64,000 nt of DNA from Aplectana chamaeleonis (GCA_029168955.1 JAPDOI010000430.1:310001-374000), one strand, 5' to 3'. Shown: positions 11,983 through 23,444, counted from the first letter of the stretch. The notes: generated by a model from the letters alone, not told the origin. Program-made: numbers and translations.

Positions 11983-12890
11983 GAAAAACATTTCAGACTT
12001 GACTTAAATGGGTTATCTATCCGCGAAGCTTCAAAAAAGGTTATAGCTCCATTCAGAGAACCATTGCGCACCTACAAAGGGAGGATAACACGACTACGTC
12101 AGAAAATGGTCCTAGAAACGTATATTTCATTCCAGATGGCCACTTCTTTTTGTCAGAATACACAATTATGTTTGCCAGGAGAAAAAAAAATTGGAGTACC
12201 CGTTTTTAGTTTTGCTGAGGGATACGCGCTTACAGAAATTCACTTGACTATGTACAGCCATCGTGTCAGAAGGCGATAGACCAGCTGCTGCCACCATGAG
12301 CTGCACGCAAATAGAGAAACTTCCGGTGCATTATCGCTCCTAGAGGTATTTTAGGATGGGCCACAACAGCAGGGTTTGGTGTTCGTCTGTTTCATAACGA
12401 CTTATGCATTAGTTGGCAGTATTATAGACGTATTTGAAAAATCCTCTTTTACTCTCCGAGCCTGTCTTACTCACTTTTCCGCAATTATTTAATTCTTCAT
12501 GATTTTTTTGGGCTCTGAATTGTGGTACCCAGGAGGAAAAAGACATCACTCCCGACATCTGTCAATCGTCGCAATTCATAGTAAAAAAGAGGCCGAAGCA
12601 GTTCGGGACATCTGCAACATTTACGGAGGGCAAAGCATAGGTGTAATAGGCTAGCCTACTGCACAGAAAAAGTTAGCAGGGTTGGAGGGAAGGCGGCTCC
12701 CTAATACAAACAAAGTCTCACCCGAAATCACGAAGTTGTGAGAGCCGCTATTCAAGAGCCTGGCTTGAATCGGGAGTCGAAATGAGACGACAGCATTTTG
12801 TACGCTGCTGGAACGTTCAGCTCCACCCAAGGACCAAGTAATCGCTTTAGCAAATAATCTCAGAATTGGAGAATATCGTCAACACTACCT
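11983..12890. other. GPCR intron, middle part
   Basis: Nothing recognisable was seen. The segment lies between two TTAA elements within the intron separating the TM5 and TM6 exons. Confidence 0.4.
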
Positions 12891-13357
12891 TTGAAGGCAT
12901 CGTACGCGCAGAAAACCGTATAATATTTTTTCATGTTTTTGTGTAGCTTGGCCTCTCTAGTGAACGAAAATGTCGAAGGGGCCCATGAAAAATCTTAATT
13001 TGCAAAGAAAATTCAATCGGAACACATTGCAAATACGAATTCGAATTTCGCGCCAAAATCCTTTTTGAAGTTTTTCTGCTTTTGGAGGCCTCGTCACTGC
13101 CATTTTCGGAGTTTTTCTGCATGTGGAGTTCATGCCGTAACTATTTTCAATGTTGTCCTACGGTCGCACCAACATTCTAGGAAAAAGTGCTAGATGACTG
13201 GTGAAAATTGGTGGCGGATCTTCATCTTTGACGCCTTCCAACCTCATTGCCCAACGTTTTTGACGCGCCAAAGTTTACCAGTGTGGTCTACCGGGCTCAA
13301 TCATGACATTGAGATTGAAAAATAGAAGTTGGTTTTCAGCGCGAACGATGCCTTTAA
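12891..13357. mobile_element. TTAA-type element (MITE 7) next to a GPCR exon
   Basis: The left end is TTGAAGGCATCGTACGCGCAG (TTAA decayed to TTGA). The right end is GCGCGAACGATGCCTTTAA. It is an inverted relative of the element at 26125-26590, sharing a TTTTCATGTTTTTGTG block and the CCAACATTCTAGGAAAAAGTG block. Its right edge is only 21 bp from the start of the exon at 13379. Confidence 0.7.
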
Positions 13358-13378
13358 CGAATATCATTCTGATTTCAG

Positions 13379-13486
13379 GCTGCCTTCATGCTGGCTCTTG
13401 TGGTGTTCATCTTTATGGTCGTATGGCTGCCGTATAATGCGTATTTCCTTCTGAGTAGCATTCTACCTCTACCGGAAAGTCGAAAG
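13379..13486 (+). CDS. Tachykinin/neuropeptide receptor-like GPCR, TM6 exon
   Basis: This is a 36-codon exon in phase 0, preceded by CTGATTTCAG and followed by the donor GTATGC. It encodes TM6 with the rhodopsin-family signature F-x(3)-W-L-P-Y (FMVVWLPYNAYFLL), followed by extracellular loop 3 (SSILPLPESRK). Joined to the exon at 9887-10031 it gives AAKKK then AAFMLALVVF, the expected loop 3 to TM6 order. The next exon should hold TM7 with NPxxY. I searched downstream on the plus strand to about 30 kb by eye and did not find it, so it is missed, lies farther away, or the locus is broken. Confidence 0.8.
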
Positions 13487-14360
13487 GTATGCATTCCAGT
13501 CTGCGGGGCAAGTTCTATGAATGTGAGAGCGAGACGTCACCCGGAACAGCAGCCTTGCAGCTGCTTATTTATTACCTACGTCAGCTCTGATCAACACCTA
13601 CTACAGGTAGTAAGCTGTGAACAATGATCCCAGTGTTAATTAACTACAGCTAAAGACTAAAGAAGATGAGAACATATCATATCACTTGCGGGATCTACGG
13701 CTGAGACATACCGAAGAAAGGCTTTTTCCTCCTTTGCAAAATTTATTGATCCCCATCCCAAATTGGATCCGAAGTCCCATGCTCAGTAAAAGGTTATATG
13801 TACTATAGCCGGCCAAGACGAGGACTATATTAGTATGCTTTCTACCGGTGAGGGTAATAAATCACACATTTTTTGTTGATTCAACCAATTCCTTCTTTTC
13901 TATCCTCCTTCGAATGGGGTGAGTACTGCTCAGAGGGAGCATACATGCTCGCGAAATTGGATGAAATGGGGATGTTAATAGACTCGTGCGACCTGTGCCA
14001 GGACGCCTACGCAGTTGGAAGCGTCAAAAAACGAGAATAGAGGGCTATTTCTAGCAATCAATTCGAGGGTCTTTGGATTGAAGAGGCAAGGTTTCGCAAG
14101 GAAGTTGGGGACATTTCCACGCTTTGTACGGGTTGGGATTGGTCATATACGGTCAATTTGGATCATTTTCGGCGTAACAGACGACGTAGGTGTTTTCGTA
14201 CAGTCTACTTATCTCAACCACTTTTGTGAGCCTGTAATTATTTTTAAGATTCTGGGCTGATCGTGAAGAGAGTCGACCGCTGATCACAGTGGTATCTCTA
14301 AAATCGACCAGGACCCCCTATGAACAGATTTATGGCTCCTTAAAGAAGCCTGTATTTTGA
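13487..14360 (+). other. Presumed GPCR intron; no exon found
   Basis: This starts at the GTATGC donor after TM6. The frames present (13388-13627 read-through, 14015-14260) contain no TM7-like helix or NPxxY. From about 14280 the sequence resembles that following the LTR element at 48305-48480. Confidence 0.4.
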
Positions 14361-16455
14361 GGGTGGAAAATTGGTGGACGAGTTGTCTCAGGCCTGTATT
14401 TCTCTTCATTCGCCATCGTTGCGCGAGAGCGAGTCAGGATAGGGAGGCTGTCCAGCAATAGACGGAAGAACGACGACTTGTTGAGAATTCATCCATCCAT
14501 CTAACCCCTATTGAGCTCGGAAATTTGGTAGAGAGTGAGGCCCGTGGTGGTGAGCAAAGGAGGTCGAGCCTAAGGTGGTCGCTTATATCTCGCTTATTAG
14601 GAGGAATTGAGATTTCGCAATTGACACGTGTAATTTAGGAGGGATCTACTTCACAATCATTTAAAAATCACAAAATTCATGTCTAAGCGTGTACTGTGCC
14701 TTTAACTCATTCACGACCGTGCAATATTGCATCACCGTATACCGCGTCCCACCGGTGGGACACCGCAGCTTGATTAGCGTTAAGCGGGTGACTGCTTTTT
14801 CTCGTTTCTCTTCATATTGGAGCTATTAAAGCTGAGGGAACCTTATCACAGTTTGAGCTCACAACACCCTCTCGTTTCAGAAGAACAATTCCTCGAAGCC
14901 GCAATACGATCAACTAAGTTGCAACGTTTAGAGAAGAGTAAACAAGTTTCGAACGATATATTTCTCCTTTTAATCATAAAAAGTAGCAATAGAACTAAAA
15001 ATAAATTATAAGATGCTTCTGAAATGGCTGCACAGGCGCGTTTCTTTCACCTCAACTAACGATAATTCCGAAATTGTCCAAACCCGTTGTTGCGTTTGGC
15101 CTACCGGCGGACCACGAAGTCTGTATTCAAGTTTAGGGTGGTCTAAGGAGAACTCACAAGTGAACATGCGTGGCTTGGCACTTTTCCACCGTCGTCGCGC
15201 ACTCTCCTCGCCGCATGCCTCTCGTCCTGCGCACAGCCCTAGCGCTAGAGCGCATAGAAGCGAAGCACGTTAGCAGACCTAGATGAGAATGCAGTTACCG
15301 CCCTAAAAGTAGCGTGAGATGGGTAATTGGCGACCACATTAACCTCTTTAGGGTTGCAAGAGCTGATGTCGTCAAACTGTGTGCCGTAACTGGCTAAATT
15401 CCTTCGAGTAATCGATAACAACACCAAAATCTAAACTGTTAAGCTGGTTTTCAACCACGTGGAAAGATGCAGTCTTCGTAGAATGCATGGAAAATGCTTG
15501 CATAAGTTTCATGAAAGTTTAGCAAACAAAGAATAAAAACGAAGTTTTTCCGAAAACTAAAAGAAATAAAATTTCATTCAAATAGTCGGATAAATACAAA
15601 AATCATTCATTGAGAAAACAATTATGTAATTATGATAATGAGTCGATCATTCATCAACGAATGAATTTTCATTAAATTTGCGCACATCGGCTTAGATACG
15701 CTCTAAAAGTCTAATTGATTGGAACTGAATTGATTCGCGTTGATAAAGTTATTCATAAGACATCATTCTAAACACTTATTTGTTGAAACATTTGATTAGA
15801 TGTACTTTTGAACGACGCTTCCTGATATATGTTTTCAGGCATGAATTCTCTTTTTTGGCGGGTGGCGAAAAGGGGAATTCAGGCACTTTCACTTTTTTTA
15901 AATCGCATGGTCCGATTCACAAATAGGATTAGAAAGAGAATGCAAGTGTTGAAGTTCTGGCTTGCTAAACAGAAGAAATCGCTATTATTCCCCTGTCGAA
16001 GTATTAGCAGTAAAAATGAGGAGTTTAAGAGTTTAGGGTAGGTAAATGCTTTGAGCGTATGTAGGATTGTATGCTCCCTCTCGCGGAGGAGAAATCGATT
16101 TTTGAAAAACGTGGTCGTGAATGGGTTAAAGACACAGTACAGCCTTAGACATGAGTTTTGTGATTTTCATTTAATTGTGTAGTAGACCACTCCTGTATAA
16201 CACTTGCCAAGTGCGAGATTTCATGTTCTCCAAAGAAGCGAAATATAGGCGACCATCATTGGCCGGACCCCCTCAGTCACCACCACGGGCCACTCCCCTT
16301 TTCTAGATTTTCGAACTCAACAGCGGCTGGATGGATGGATTAATTTCAACCGCGTATTCAATTTTCCTTCCCTCTCTGGCCTGTCCCTTCATTCTGGTTC
16401 GCTTTCGAATGAAGCGAAATACAGGCCTGAGACAACTCGGCCACCAATTTCCCAC
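14361..16455. mobile_element. Large foldback element split by a piggyBac-like insert
   Basis: About 340 bases at the left (14361-14701) reappear inverted at the right (16130-16455). Paired words include CAAAATTCATGTCTAAG with CTTAGACATGAGTTTTG, and TGTACTGTG with CACAGTAC. Taken without the inner 14702-16129 segment, the two arms meet at a TTAA at the exact centre of the palindrome. Single-arm relatives occur at 4341-4930 and 48305-48480. Confidence 0.65.
14702..16129. mobile_element. piggyBac-like non-autonomous element
   Basis: The segment is bounded by TTAA at 14702-14705 and 16126-16129, with inverted ends TTAACTCATTCACGACC and GGTCGTGAATGGGTTAA. TTAA targets and this end type fit piggyBac elements. 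A short palindrome CCCACCGGTGGG lies near the left end. Two small frames (14817-15011 and 15829-16041, the latter basic) follow acceptor-like TTTCAG sequences, but no transposase domain is recognisable. Confidence 0.5.
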
Positions 16456-16456
16456 C

Positions 16457-17284
16457 CTCTCAGAAAAATGAAAACATGTTACATGTGATATAAAGTGTAA
16501 GATACTTGAGACATTCGAGTATATTACCTTTATATCGCATGTAACCTAGACTTATATTACATGTAACATACACTTACATTTCGTGTAACTTAATTAGAGC
16601 TGCAAGTTGAAGCTCGATGCTTCAAGGGTTGGAGCTGCAAGTTCCAGGCTACTGCTTCAGGTACGAATCAGCAAGACTTTGAGCTCTCGTTGGAATACCA
16701 GAAGCTTAAAGCTAGCTGCTTCATGACTGAAGCAGCAAGCTTGCTGTACACAGGTTCACCTATGAGGCAGTGGACTCAAACTCGCTTCAAAAATAGTGCA
16801 TTTCGATCCCTCTGATCCTCCTCACGATTAGCACGAACCATGAGGAGCGAGACACCAACCACTCGGCCTGGGCGAGTGACCTCCCTGTCGAGTATTATTC
16901 CAATGGGCCTGCGCTCATGGCTAACTTATGAGGCGGCCCGTATGCTGTGCAGGTTTGCAGAAGGTGTTCAGCATAGGCCCTCAGTTGCTGGAGATATTTG
17001 AGTTATGATACACTTATACAACGTGTAATTTACTTGAGTAGAGATAATTCGCATGTAACTTACATTGACGGAGATGTATTACAAGTATATTGTAATCGCC
17101 TCTTATCTTACAAGTATTATGTTTTCACCATCGAAAGTATATTACGTGCGACATTTGGCCTGCGAGCGAGGGACCTATATATTACATGTAATTTTCAAGT
17201 AATATACATTAGCCAGTTTATATTACATTTATATTAATCCAGGCCTTTCATATTATATGTAATATGTTTTCATTTTTCTGAGTG
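16457..17284. mobile_element. TIR element with CTCAGAAAAATGAAAAC ends
   Basis: The left end CTCAGAAAAATGAAAACATG is mirrored by CATTTTTCTGAG-type sequence at the right. Just inside, both flanks carry many ATTACATGTAA-like short repeats. The centre is GC-richer, with repeated GCTGCTTCA/TGAAGCAGC words. It has no coding capacity. Confidence 0.55.
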
Positions 17285-17752
17285 TAGGAGCCATAGCTGC
17301 GTTTGTAGGGTGTTTGGTAAAGTTCGAGACCTCAATGTCGCATATCCATAACATCATAGCCCCGTGAAAACGGCCCTCTGGACCGGGCAGGCCGGGTCCT
17401 GGGTCGACCATCCGGCACGAGGAGCAGAAGCGTCATACTTCAGACAACTCACGAATGACTACTTCTTATTTCGAGACATCCTTGCATTCAACACAAGGAT
17501 CTCTCAACAAGGACATGTGCATAAGAAACTTTTCACGGTCAGGGAGATATCGAAAAAATTAAAAAAAGAATTTAGAAAAATCTACTTACTCCCGAAGTTT
17601 GAGGAGCAGAATCATTTGGGACGTCCAGATTTCGGACGTTTGTGCATTGCACAAGACACGCCAAGAGATGCGTAAAGGATTAGAAGTTGAGGGCTCCGAG
17701 GAAACTGGAGTTTTTCTTCGGAATTTGAGAGTTTGGTGTGACCTCTCTACTA
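17285..17752. other. Host side of the Tc1 insertion, unidentified
   Basis: A plus-strand frame of 103 codons (17364-17675) is lysine-rich in its second half but matches nothing I recognise. The sequence continues on the far side of the Tc1 element and ends at a CGCTGCCTTTAA about 19437, so the Tc1 may have landed in an old TTAA-type element whose left end I cannot place. Confidence 0.3.
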
Positions 17753-17953
17753 CAGTGCGTCGCATAAGTATACGAACACCCTCAAATTTCATAGTTGGGC
17801 AATTCAAACGAAGTTTCAAGCATCGGCACCGGCCTCTATGTTTTTCGCTCTGCCGAAAACGGTAGGTCACATTGTAGGAAGGCAAATCGTACAGTTTTTC
17901 CTTTTTCACATACAGAAATTCATTTTTTAGCCGTCGCATAAGTATACGAACAC
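17753..17953 (+). repeat. Left IR/DR terminal inverted repeat of the Tc1 element
   Basis: This is a 201-bp TIR beginning CAGTGCGTCGCATAAG. The outer and inner copies of the transposase-binding word lie at 17757-17777 and 17933-17953. Confidence 0.9.
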
Positions 17954-18058
17954 TTCAGAGAAACGAAATTTTTGTACAAGAGACATACGAAAAAATCTTG
18001 TTTCAAGCGGGATAGTAAAGAATAATAATATATAATAGTTTTTTTTGCGTAAATTATC

Positions 18059-19075
18059 ATGATGCCACGCGGTTCACATCTCTCTTCCGAAGAACAGGCC
18101 CAGGCCCGGGCTCTCTACGCCGCCGGTCATGGAGTCCGACAAATCTCTCGGCAAATTGGACGTTCACCAAGCTGCATCTCTTCGTTTCTACGGAATCCGA
18201 ACTCCTACGGAATGCGCTCTGGGAGGCCTTGGAAGCTCACTGGACACGACGAACGACGCATCGCCAGAAGAGTCTCCAACACAATGGTGTCTAGCGCGAC
18301 CGTCCGCTCCGAACTCTCGCTGAATGTGTCAAAGGATACCATCCTTCGCTCGATCCATCGCAACGAAAACATCGAAAGTGCCGTAATGAAAAAGGCTCCG
18401 CGTTTAGAAGAACGCCACAAGTCGGCCAGGCTCCAGTTCGCCCGTTCAAACTTGGGTACAAATTGGAGGAAGGTTAGCTGAATCGCGTGCTATCCAATTT
18501 CATGGAAAATTTTTGAACCCGTTGCTTCAGGTTGTCTTCTCGGACGAGAAAAAGTTTAATTCGGATGGTCCAGATGGTTCGAGGCACTACTGGCGGGATC
18601 TTCGGAAGGAGCCGACTTTCTTCAGCCGCAGGAACTTTGGCGGAGGAAACGTGATGGTTTGGGCAGCCTTCACAGCAACTGGGAAGGTCGGAATCGCATT
18701 CGTATCGAATCGTATGGATTCACTTGAGTACCAGGAAGTGTTGGGTTCGCATCTTCTTCCGTTCTTTCGTCGTCGGAGACGTCAGGGCTTCCGTTATGTC
18801 CAAGATAATGCCACTATACACGTCAGCCGATCTACTCCGGAGTGGCTCCGGTGCAACAACGTCGATACTCTGCCTTGGCCAGCGGTCAGCCCGGATCTGA
18901 ATCCTATCGAGAACATTGGGGAATCATTGTTCGCAAGATCTACAAGGATGGGAGGCAATACGAAACTGTGGAGTCACTCAAGGAGGCCATCGTGGACGCA
19001 TGGAACGAAATTAACCAAGGGACCCTCCGGAACCTCAGTGATAGCATGACAGATAGACTGTTTGAACTTATTTAG
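18059..19075 (+). pseudogene. Tc1 transposase (DD34E), intron-containing, frameshifted
   Basis: It starts MMPRGSHLSSEEQ, the usual Tc1 opening. Residues 1-120 form the paired helix-turn-helix DNA-binding region (RQISRQIGRSPSCIS). Exon 1 is 18059-18472, a 58-bp intron lies at 18473-18530 (GTTAGC...TTGCTTCAG), and exon 2 begins VVFSDEKKF in phase 0. The catalytic triad is visible: Asp in FSDEK, Asp in VQDNATIH, and Glu in SPDLNPIE, with 34 residues between the last two. One T is missing next to codons PIEN-I/WG at about 18912-18915, which shifts the frame. The correct C-terminus continues in the next frame to LFELI and a stop at 19075. The enzyme would cut and paste the element at TA sites in the nucleus. 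Everything else appears intact, so the insertion is probably recent. Confidence 0.9.
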
Positions 19076-19157
19076 CGTAACGGTGGTGTAACATGATACT
19101 GAAGACTTTTGCCATATGTATTGTTTGATGTTATTCGATAAATTTATGAATTTCCCA

Positions 19158-19359
19158 AGTGTTCGTATACTTATGCGACGGCTAAAAAATGAATTTCTGT
19201 ATGTAAAAAAGGAAAAAGTGTACGATTTGCCTTCCTAGAATGTGACCTACCGTTTTCGGCATAGCGGAAAACATAGAAACCGGTGCCGACGCTTGAAACG
19301 TCGTTCGAATGGTTCAACCATGAAATTTCAGGGTGTTCGTATACTTATGCGACGCACTG
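19158..19359 (-). repeat. Right IR/DR terminal inverted repeat of the Tc1 element
   Basis: This is the inverse of the left TIR, ending GCATAAG-complement then GACGCACTG. The inner and outer binding words lie at 19160-19180 and 19333-19353. Point differences from the left TIR are scattered and few. Confidence 0.9.
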
Positions 19360-19361
19360 TA

Positions 19362-20276
19362 TGTTTCACAAACTCGAAGGCCTACTTATGCGAAATAGTA
19401 AAAAATCGGGTATGGTTTTGCGCGTACGCTGCCTTTAAATATTTTTTCCCTGGAAAACTTGAGGAGATAGAACAGCCAAGTTTTTAGAAGGGAAGCTGAG
19501 CTTCCTAAACGACAGTGGAGACGTAGGTTCAAAGTTGAGACGAAGTCTGGTTTGCTTCAACGTTTCTTTATTGCACCCATGTGAATACTAGGCAATTGAC
19601 AAAGCTTCAATTCAAATCCGTATCGAATTCAGCACTAAAACCTGTTCCCTGAGTTCACACGGAAGGGACCTAATCTGGGATCTCACTATCGAAGAGGCAA
19701 ATCACTTTATCAACAAAAGTTGTCTTTTCTATCTGCCTTGACTTTTGGAATTTCCCATTCGAGGAGTTCCATGCGTGTAGTGTCAGGGCCGCTAATAATA
19801 GGAGGTTTTTATACTTTGCCCGCGTATGTTACATATATGTAATAATAGACTGTTTGGAGAAGGGCGACATTTTTGCTCTGATCCTTAGATGTTAGAAGCT
19901 ACGCGGCCTAATCGCATAATGGCAACATTAGTGTATAATGTTACACTTTCCCTTTTATTAACCCTTTTATTCCTCAATCCGTGTTACGAAAAATATTGGA
20001 TTAACCTTTTCACACCGATATTATGAAACGTATTTTGTTGGACTTGTAACGTGATAAGAATGTAACGATTTTTCGAGTCTGTACAGAACGAGTTGTGGTT
20101 GTGTGAATAAGTAAAGTTTGGCTATGTTGCTATAGAAGTAGAATCAACGTTGTCGCTGCGTCCTCATTGGAAATTCTGTTAGTACTAGATGGGCTGCCCC
20201 CCTTTTTTTACTAGAGTTTACATTAGATTCCCCGCGAGGTTTTACAAAGCCGTGCGTGGAGAGTTGTAGGCGTTAC
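19362..20276. other. No gene recognised
   Basis: The first 76 bp continue the Tc1 target and end in GCGTACGCTGCCTTTAA, an end of the TTAA family. The remainder is AT-rich without recognisable frames or inverted structure. Confidence 0.35.
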
Positions 20277-20727
20277 TTAAAGGCAGGGTTCTCGATAAAA
20301 TCGGTTATTGTGCTATACCCATGGAATCGTAGATCTGGCCATCACAAAAGTTAAAACAAGTAAAAAATTGGAGAAAAAACGCTCAGGAGCAAGTTATGGC
20401 TTGGTGTCCTCCCGCCCCCAATTATCGAGATTTGGGTAAAAGCCTGCTTTTTCAACTTTTATTTTGCTTCTAAAGTAATCTCTGAACCTGTATGGAGACT
20501 ACTTATTACTTTGACAGCAAAATAAATGTGGTATAAGCAAGCATTAATGAAAATCGCGTTAATTAGGGGGCCGGCCGACACCGGTAATTAGCTGTTATTC
20601 TTTGTTTTTGAGCGCTTTTCCCGCGAATTTTTAGGTTTTTTCACTTATTTTTACTTTTGTGATGGCCAAATCTACATTCTTATGAAGAGAGCTCAAAAGT
20701 TGTTTTTATCGCGAACCCTGCCTTTAA
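20277..20727. mobile_element. TTAA-flanked element (MITE 8)
   Basis: The left end is TTAAAGGCAGGGTTCTCGAT and the right end is ATCGCGAACCCTGCCTTTAA, with TTAA at both edges. It is non-coding. Eighteen bases downstream a further end of the same type (GAAGGCAGTGTTCACAG, 20743) starts, whose partner I could not place with confidence. Confidence 0.75.
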
Positions 20728-21426
20728 ATAATAAATTTCCTTGAAGGCAGTGTTCACAGTAATTTTGAATTTCGAGATTATCCGCTAGAACGATTGTTTT
20801 GCCCTTGGTGGGGCCGAAATGACGAAAATTTGGAGAAAACGCACCAGAAGTACGCGAAATCCTGTACTCTCCCTCCTCTCCTGTACTCTCAGGCCTCGGC
20901 CATAGTTGGCCGATCGGCGTAGCTAGCCCGGTCGATACTCATGAAAGACATGAATGAGGTGGGGGGGGAGGTAAAAAACAGGCGGCTGCCATATGGTACG
21001 CCGCGCGCGGTGATCAACGCGCGTTGCGTGTCGCGTCGCGGCGTACCAACACGCGTTGATAGGGTCATTTCCCTTCAGCGATTTGTTTGTAAGCTCACCT
21101 GCCACCATAATATTGGATAAGTACAAGAAGTCAACAGAACTGAGGTTCATAGAAGCGAACGTCTATCGGCAACCGAAAAAAAGACCTCTTTTGCCGTCTG
21201 GCTTTTGTGAATATGGTAGGTTCTAATGGAGATCGCTGAGAATTATATATTTCTAGGATTTATGCAATAAGATAGAATGTCTCAGTATCTAATAATGGTT
21301 CTTAAACTGAAATGCACCCACTTCAACTGTGTTGACTCTTCATTACAACATTGAACCGACGGTGGTACGCCGCGGCGCAACACGCCTCGCGTGTTCTCAC
21401 CGCGTGTGGCTTATCACCCTTCCCAC
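20728..21426. other. Foldback remnants; left flank of hAT-like element
   Basis: It contains an orphan TTAA-family end at about 20743 and GC-rich ACGCGCGTTG words around 21000-21060 that read as a broken palindrome. CGGTCGATAC...TCATG words near 20930 recur at 23890, 29475 and 29880. The last 8 bases are CTTCCCAC, next to the hAT-like terminus. No gene was seen. Confidence 0.35.
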
Positions 21427-22143
21427 CAGGGGTGTGCGTAATTACGGTTTACGATTTACGATTTTACGATTTACGGTGTTTTTTGGCCTCGTAATTACGG
21501 TTTACGATTTACGACATTTTGCACCGTAAATCGTAATTTTTCGTAAATAAAAATACATGCAATGGAAGTAAATCACAAGACATCTCCAATTGACCTGATC
21601 TAATACCACGTTACGTATACTAATGTTTTTGGTCAGGAGATGGGACCAACTCAGGCGTGTGACTACAGCACGATCCCATTATCAACCTTTAACGTGATTT
21701 CATCATTATAACGCGGGGCACATGGTCAGAGTTAGAGCAGCGGGATAACAGATCCGCGTTGCGCGCCGCGTACGTCTCACTAGCTGCCACCTACAACGCA
21801 ATGCAATCTAAAAGCTTTCTTCACGAGGAACTTTGTTATCGAGTTTTTTATAAAGATCAACTGTCCTAATTCCTATAACTATACTAGCGTCCGAACATCA
21901 AGCAAAGCAGTCTACGCTATCCAAAAATTGCCTCAAATAGTCCTCCTGGCTCGCCTTTTGAGTAGATAACGTCTACTCAGAGTCCACAAAAAATCAACAA
22001 GAGGAGCGTTCGTTTATTACCCAAAAGGTTTGAAGCTCAAAATCGTTTCCTCCAGTCGATTTCTCTTCGTCATCTTCGCCCTTTTTCTGAAACCGTTCTC
22101 TCTCACAAATGCGAGCGTTTGGTGGGCATTTTGGCTACATACC

Positions 22144-22335
22144 CTGAAGGCAGTGTTCACGATAAAATGAATAGGCGTCTTGGCTGTTCATTATCTTCAA
22201 GTTCTGATAATGATAGAGGACACTGTATCTTGTTCTAGTCAACGTAAGAGCTTAACAGTTTCTTATCATATTCCACAATCAGAAGCAATGAACTGCCAGC
22301 ACGCACATTCATTTAATCGCGAACACTGCCTTTAA
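22144..22335. mobile_element. Small TTAA-type element (MITE 9)
   Basis: It begins CTGAAGGCAGTGTTCACGAT and ends ATCGCGAACACTGCCTTTAA. The left TTAA has mutated to CTGA. At 192 bp it is the shortest of the TTAA family here, nested in the hAT-like element. Confidence 0.65.
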
Positions 22336-22354
22336 CTATAGAGACTAAATTATG

Positions 22355-22542
22355 GTTAGGTCCGTGGCTTATTTCCTCAAGAAAAGACATTCAATTTCAA
22401 ACCGCTTCTGGCGCGGCGGTTTATATCTCACCAGCGGCTGGCTGATAATTACCAGCCAACCGCCGCTGAGATTCAAACCGTCACGCCAGAAGCGGTTTGA
22501 AATTGAATGTTTTTTCTTGAGGAAACAAGCCACGGACCTAAC
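22355..22542. mobile_element. 188-bp near-perfect palindromic MITE
   Basis: The arms GTTAGGTCCGTGGCTT...TTTCAAACCGCTTCTGGCG and their inverse are nearly identical, meeting around CAGCGGCTGGCTGATAATTACCAGCC. It lies 19 bp from MITE 9. A frame of 97 codons through it is a by-product of the palindrome. Confidence 0.75.
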
Positions 22543-23079
22543 TATACATAAAGTGGCAAAATTAGAAAGCGGTTCTTGTGCTCACGTTGCCTTATATAAT
22601 CTACAGTATCGTCACCATAAAGCTATGATTATGCAAGTGACTTAGTGGATATAGGAAAAAATAACGGGCGCTGGGCCACCGATACTGAGCTTAAGTTAAT
22701 GTAGAGTTGGCACGGATCGGACTGATACTTTGCGATCTCTATTGAAGGCTGGCGCAAGCTCGGTGCCATATATTTTAACGTACGTGCACCGAGTTTGAGC
22801 CAACCTTCAGTAGTGAACTCGAAGCATATATCAGTGCGATTTTTACCGACTGCATAATCGGTGTTGCGGTTCCGCTAGCAAATGAGAAGAGTTCTCCAAT
22901 GCGGCCGTTGAGACTAGCTCAAATACGGTAATTTTGGCTCGTTTTACGCCTGCAACGGCGTTAGCGTTTCGGTAGCGGACATCTGAATCGGACAGGCGGA
23001 TTTCTCAAGACCTGGAAAGAATTTGTGGAATGAGTGATAAGGGAACGCAGAGAAATACGGGTAGGATGGTCTCATTAAA

Positions 23080-23363
23080 GGTATGATATGCTTTTACGAG
23101 ACACGGTCGCGTCGCTCTGCACACAGGTATCGCCTGTAGCGGAGCTCCCGTCTTTTAGACCTGTCGCATTCGCAGTGCGCTGAACAGCGACAGGCTTCGG
23201 CAGATTTGCAGTATGTCAGCCCTCCGCGACATTTCGCTGCAGCTCACGCGCGATAACAGTTCCTACGACTACCGATGCCGTTTCTCCAATGCGAGTTCCG
23301 CCATGACTTGTCCTAAATTTCATGCCTGTCGCTCATGACAGCGAGAAAGTATACCATACCCCT
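23080..23363. mobile_element. GGTATAC-ended MITE, copy A
   Basis: It has inverted ends (GGTATGATATGC at left, AGTATACCATACC at right). Internal blocks such as ACACGGTCGCGTCGCT, AGCGACAGG and CAGTATGTCAGCCCT recur at 49981-50281. It is non-coding. Confidence 0.6.
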
Positions 23364-23444
23364 TAAACGTGGTTAGCTGGCAAATACTGAACGCAACCTA
23401 ATTTGTATTTGGCATGTGAAACAGTGGACAGTAGGACAGTAGGT

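Larger units (their letters stand above)
17753..19359 (+). mobile_element. Tc1-family DNA transposon with IR/DR ends
   Basis: The 1607-bp element has TA target duplications at 17751-17752 and 19360-19361. The terminal inverted repeats are about 200 bp. Each contains the 21-bp word GTCGCATAAGTATACGAACAC twice, at the outer edge (17757 and 19333) and again at the inner edge (17933 and 19160). This is the IR/DR arrangement of paired transposase-binding sites. It encodes one transposase with a small intron and a 1-nt deletion, so it is nearly complete but not autonomous as sequenced. Confidence 0.92.

Noticed and set aside
15829..16041. TTTTCAG followed by a basic 70-codon frame, considered as a GPCR tail exon
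   Set aside because: The required reading phase has an immediate TGA, and there is no NPxxY; it lies inside the piggyBac-like element.
17364..17675. 103-codon frame left of the Tc1 element
   Set aside because: Unrecognised and without splice signals; it contains cloning-linker-like GC words but nothing decisive.
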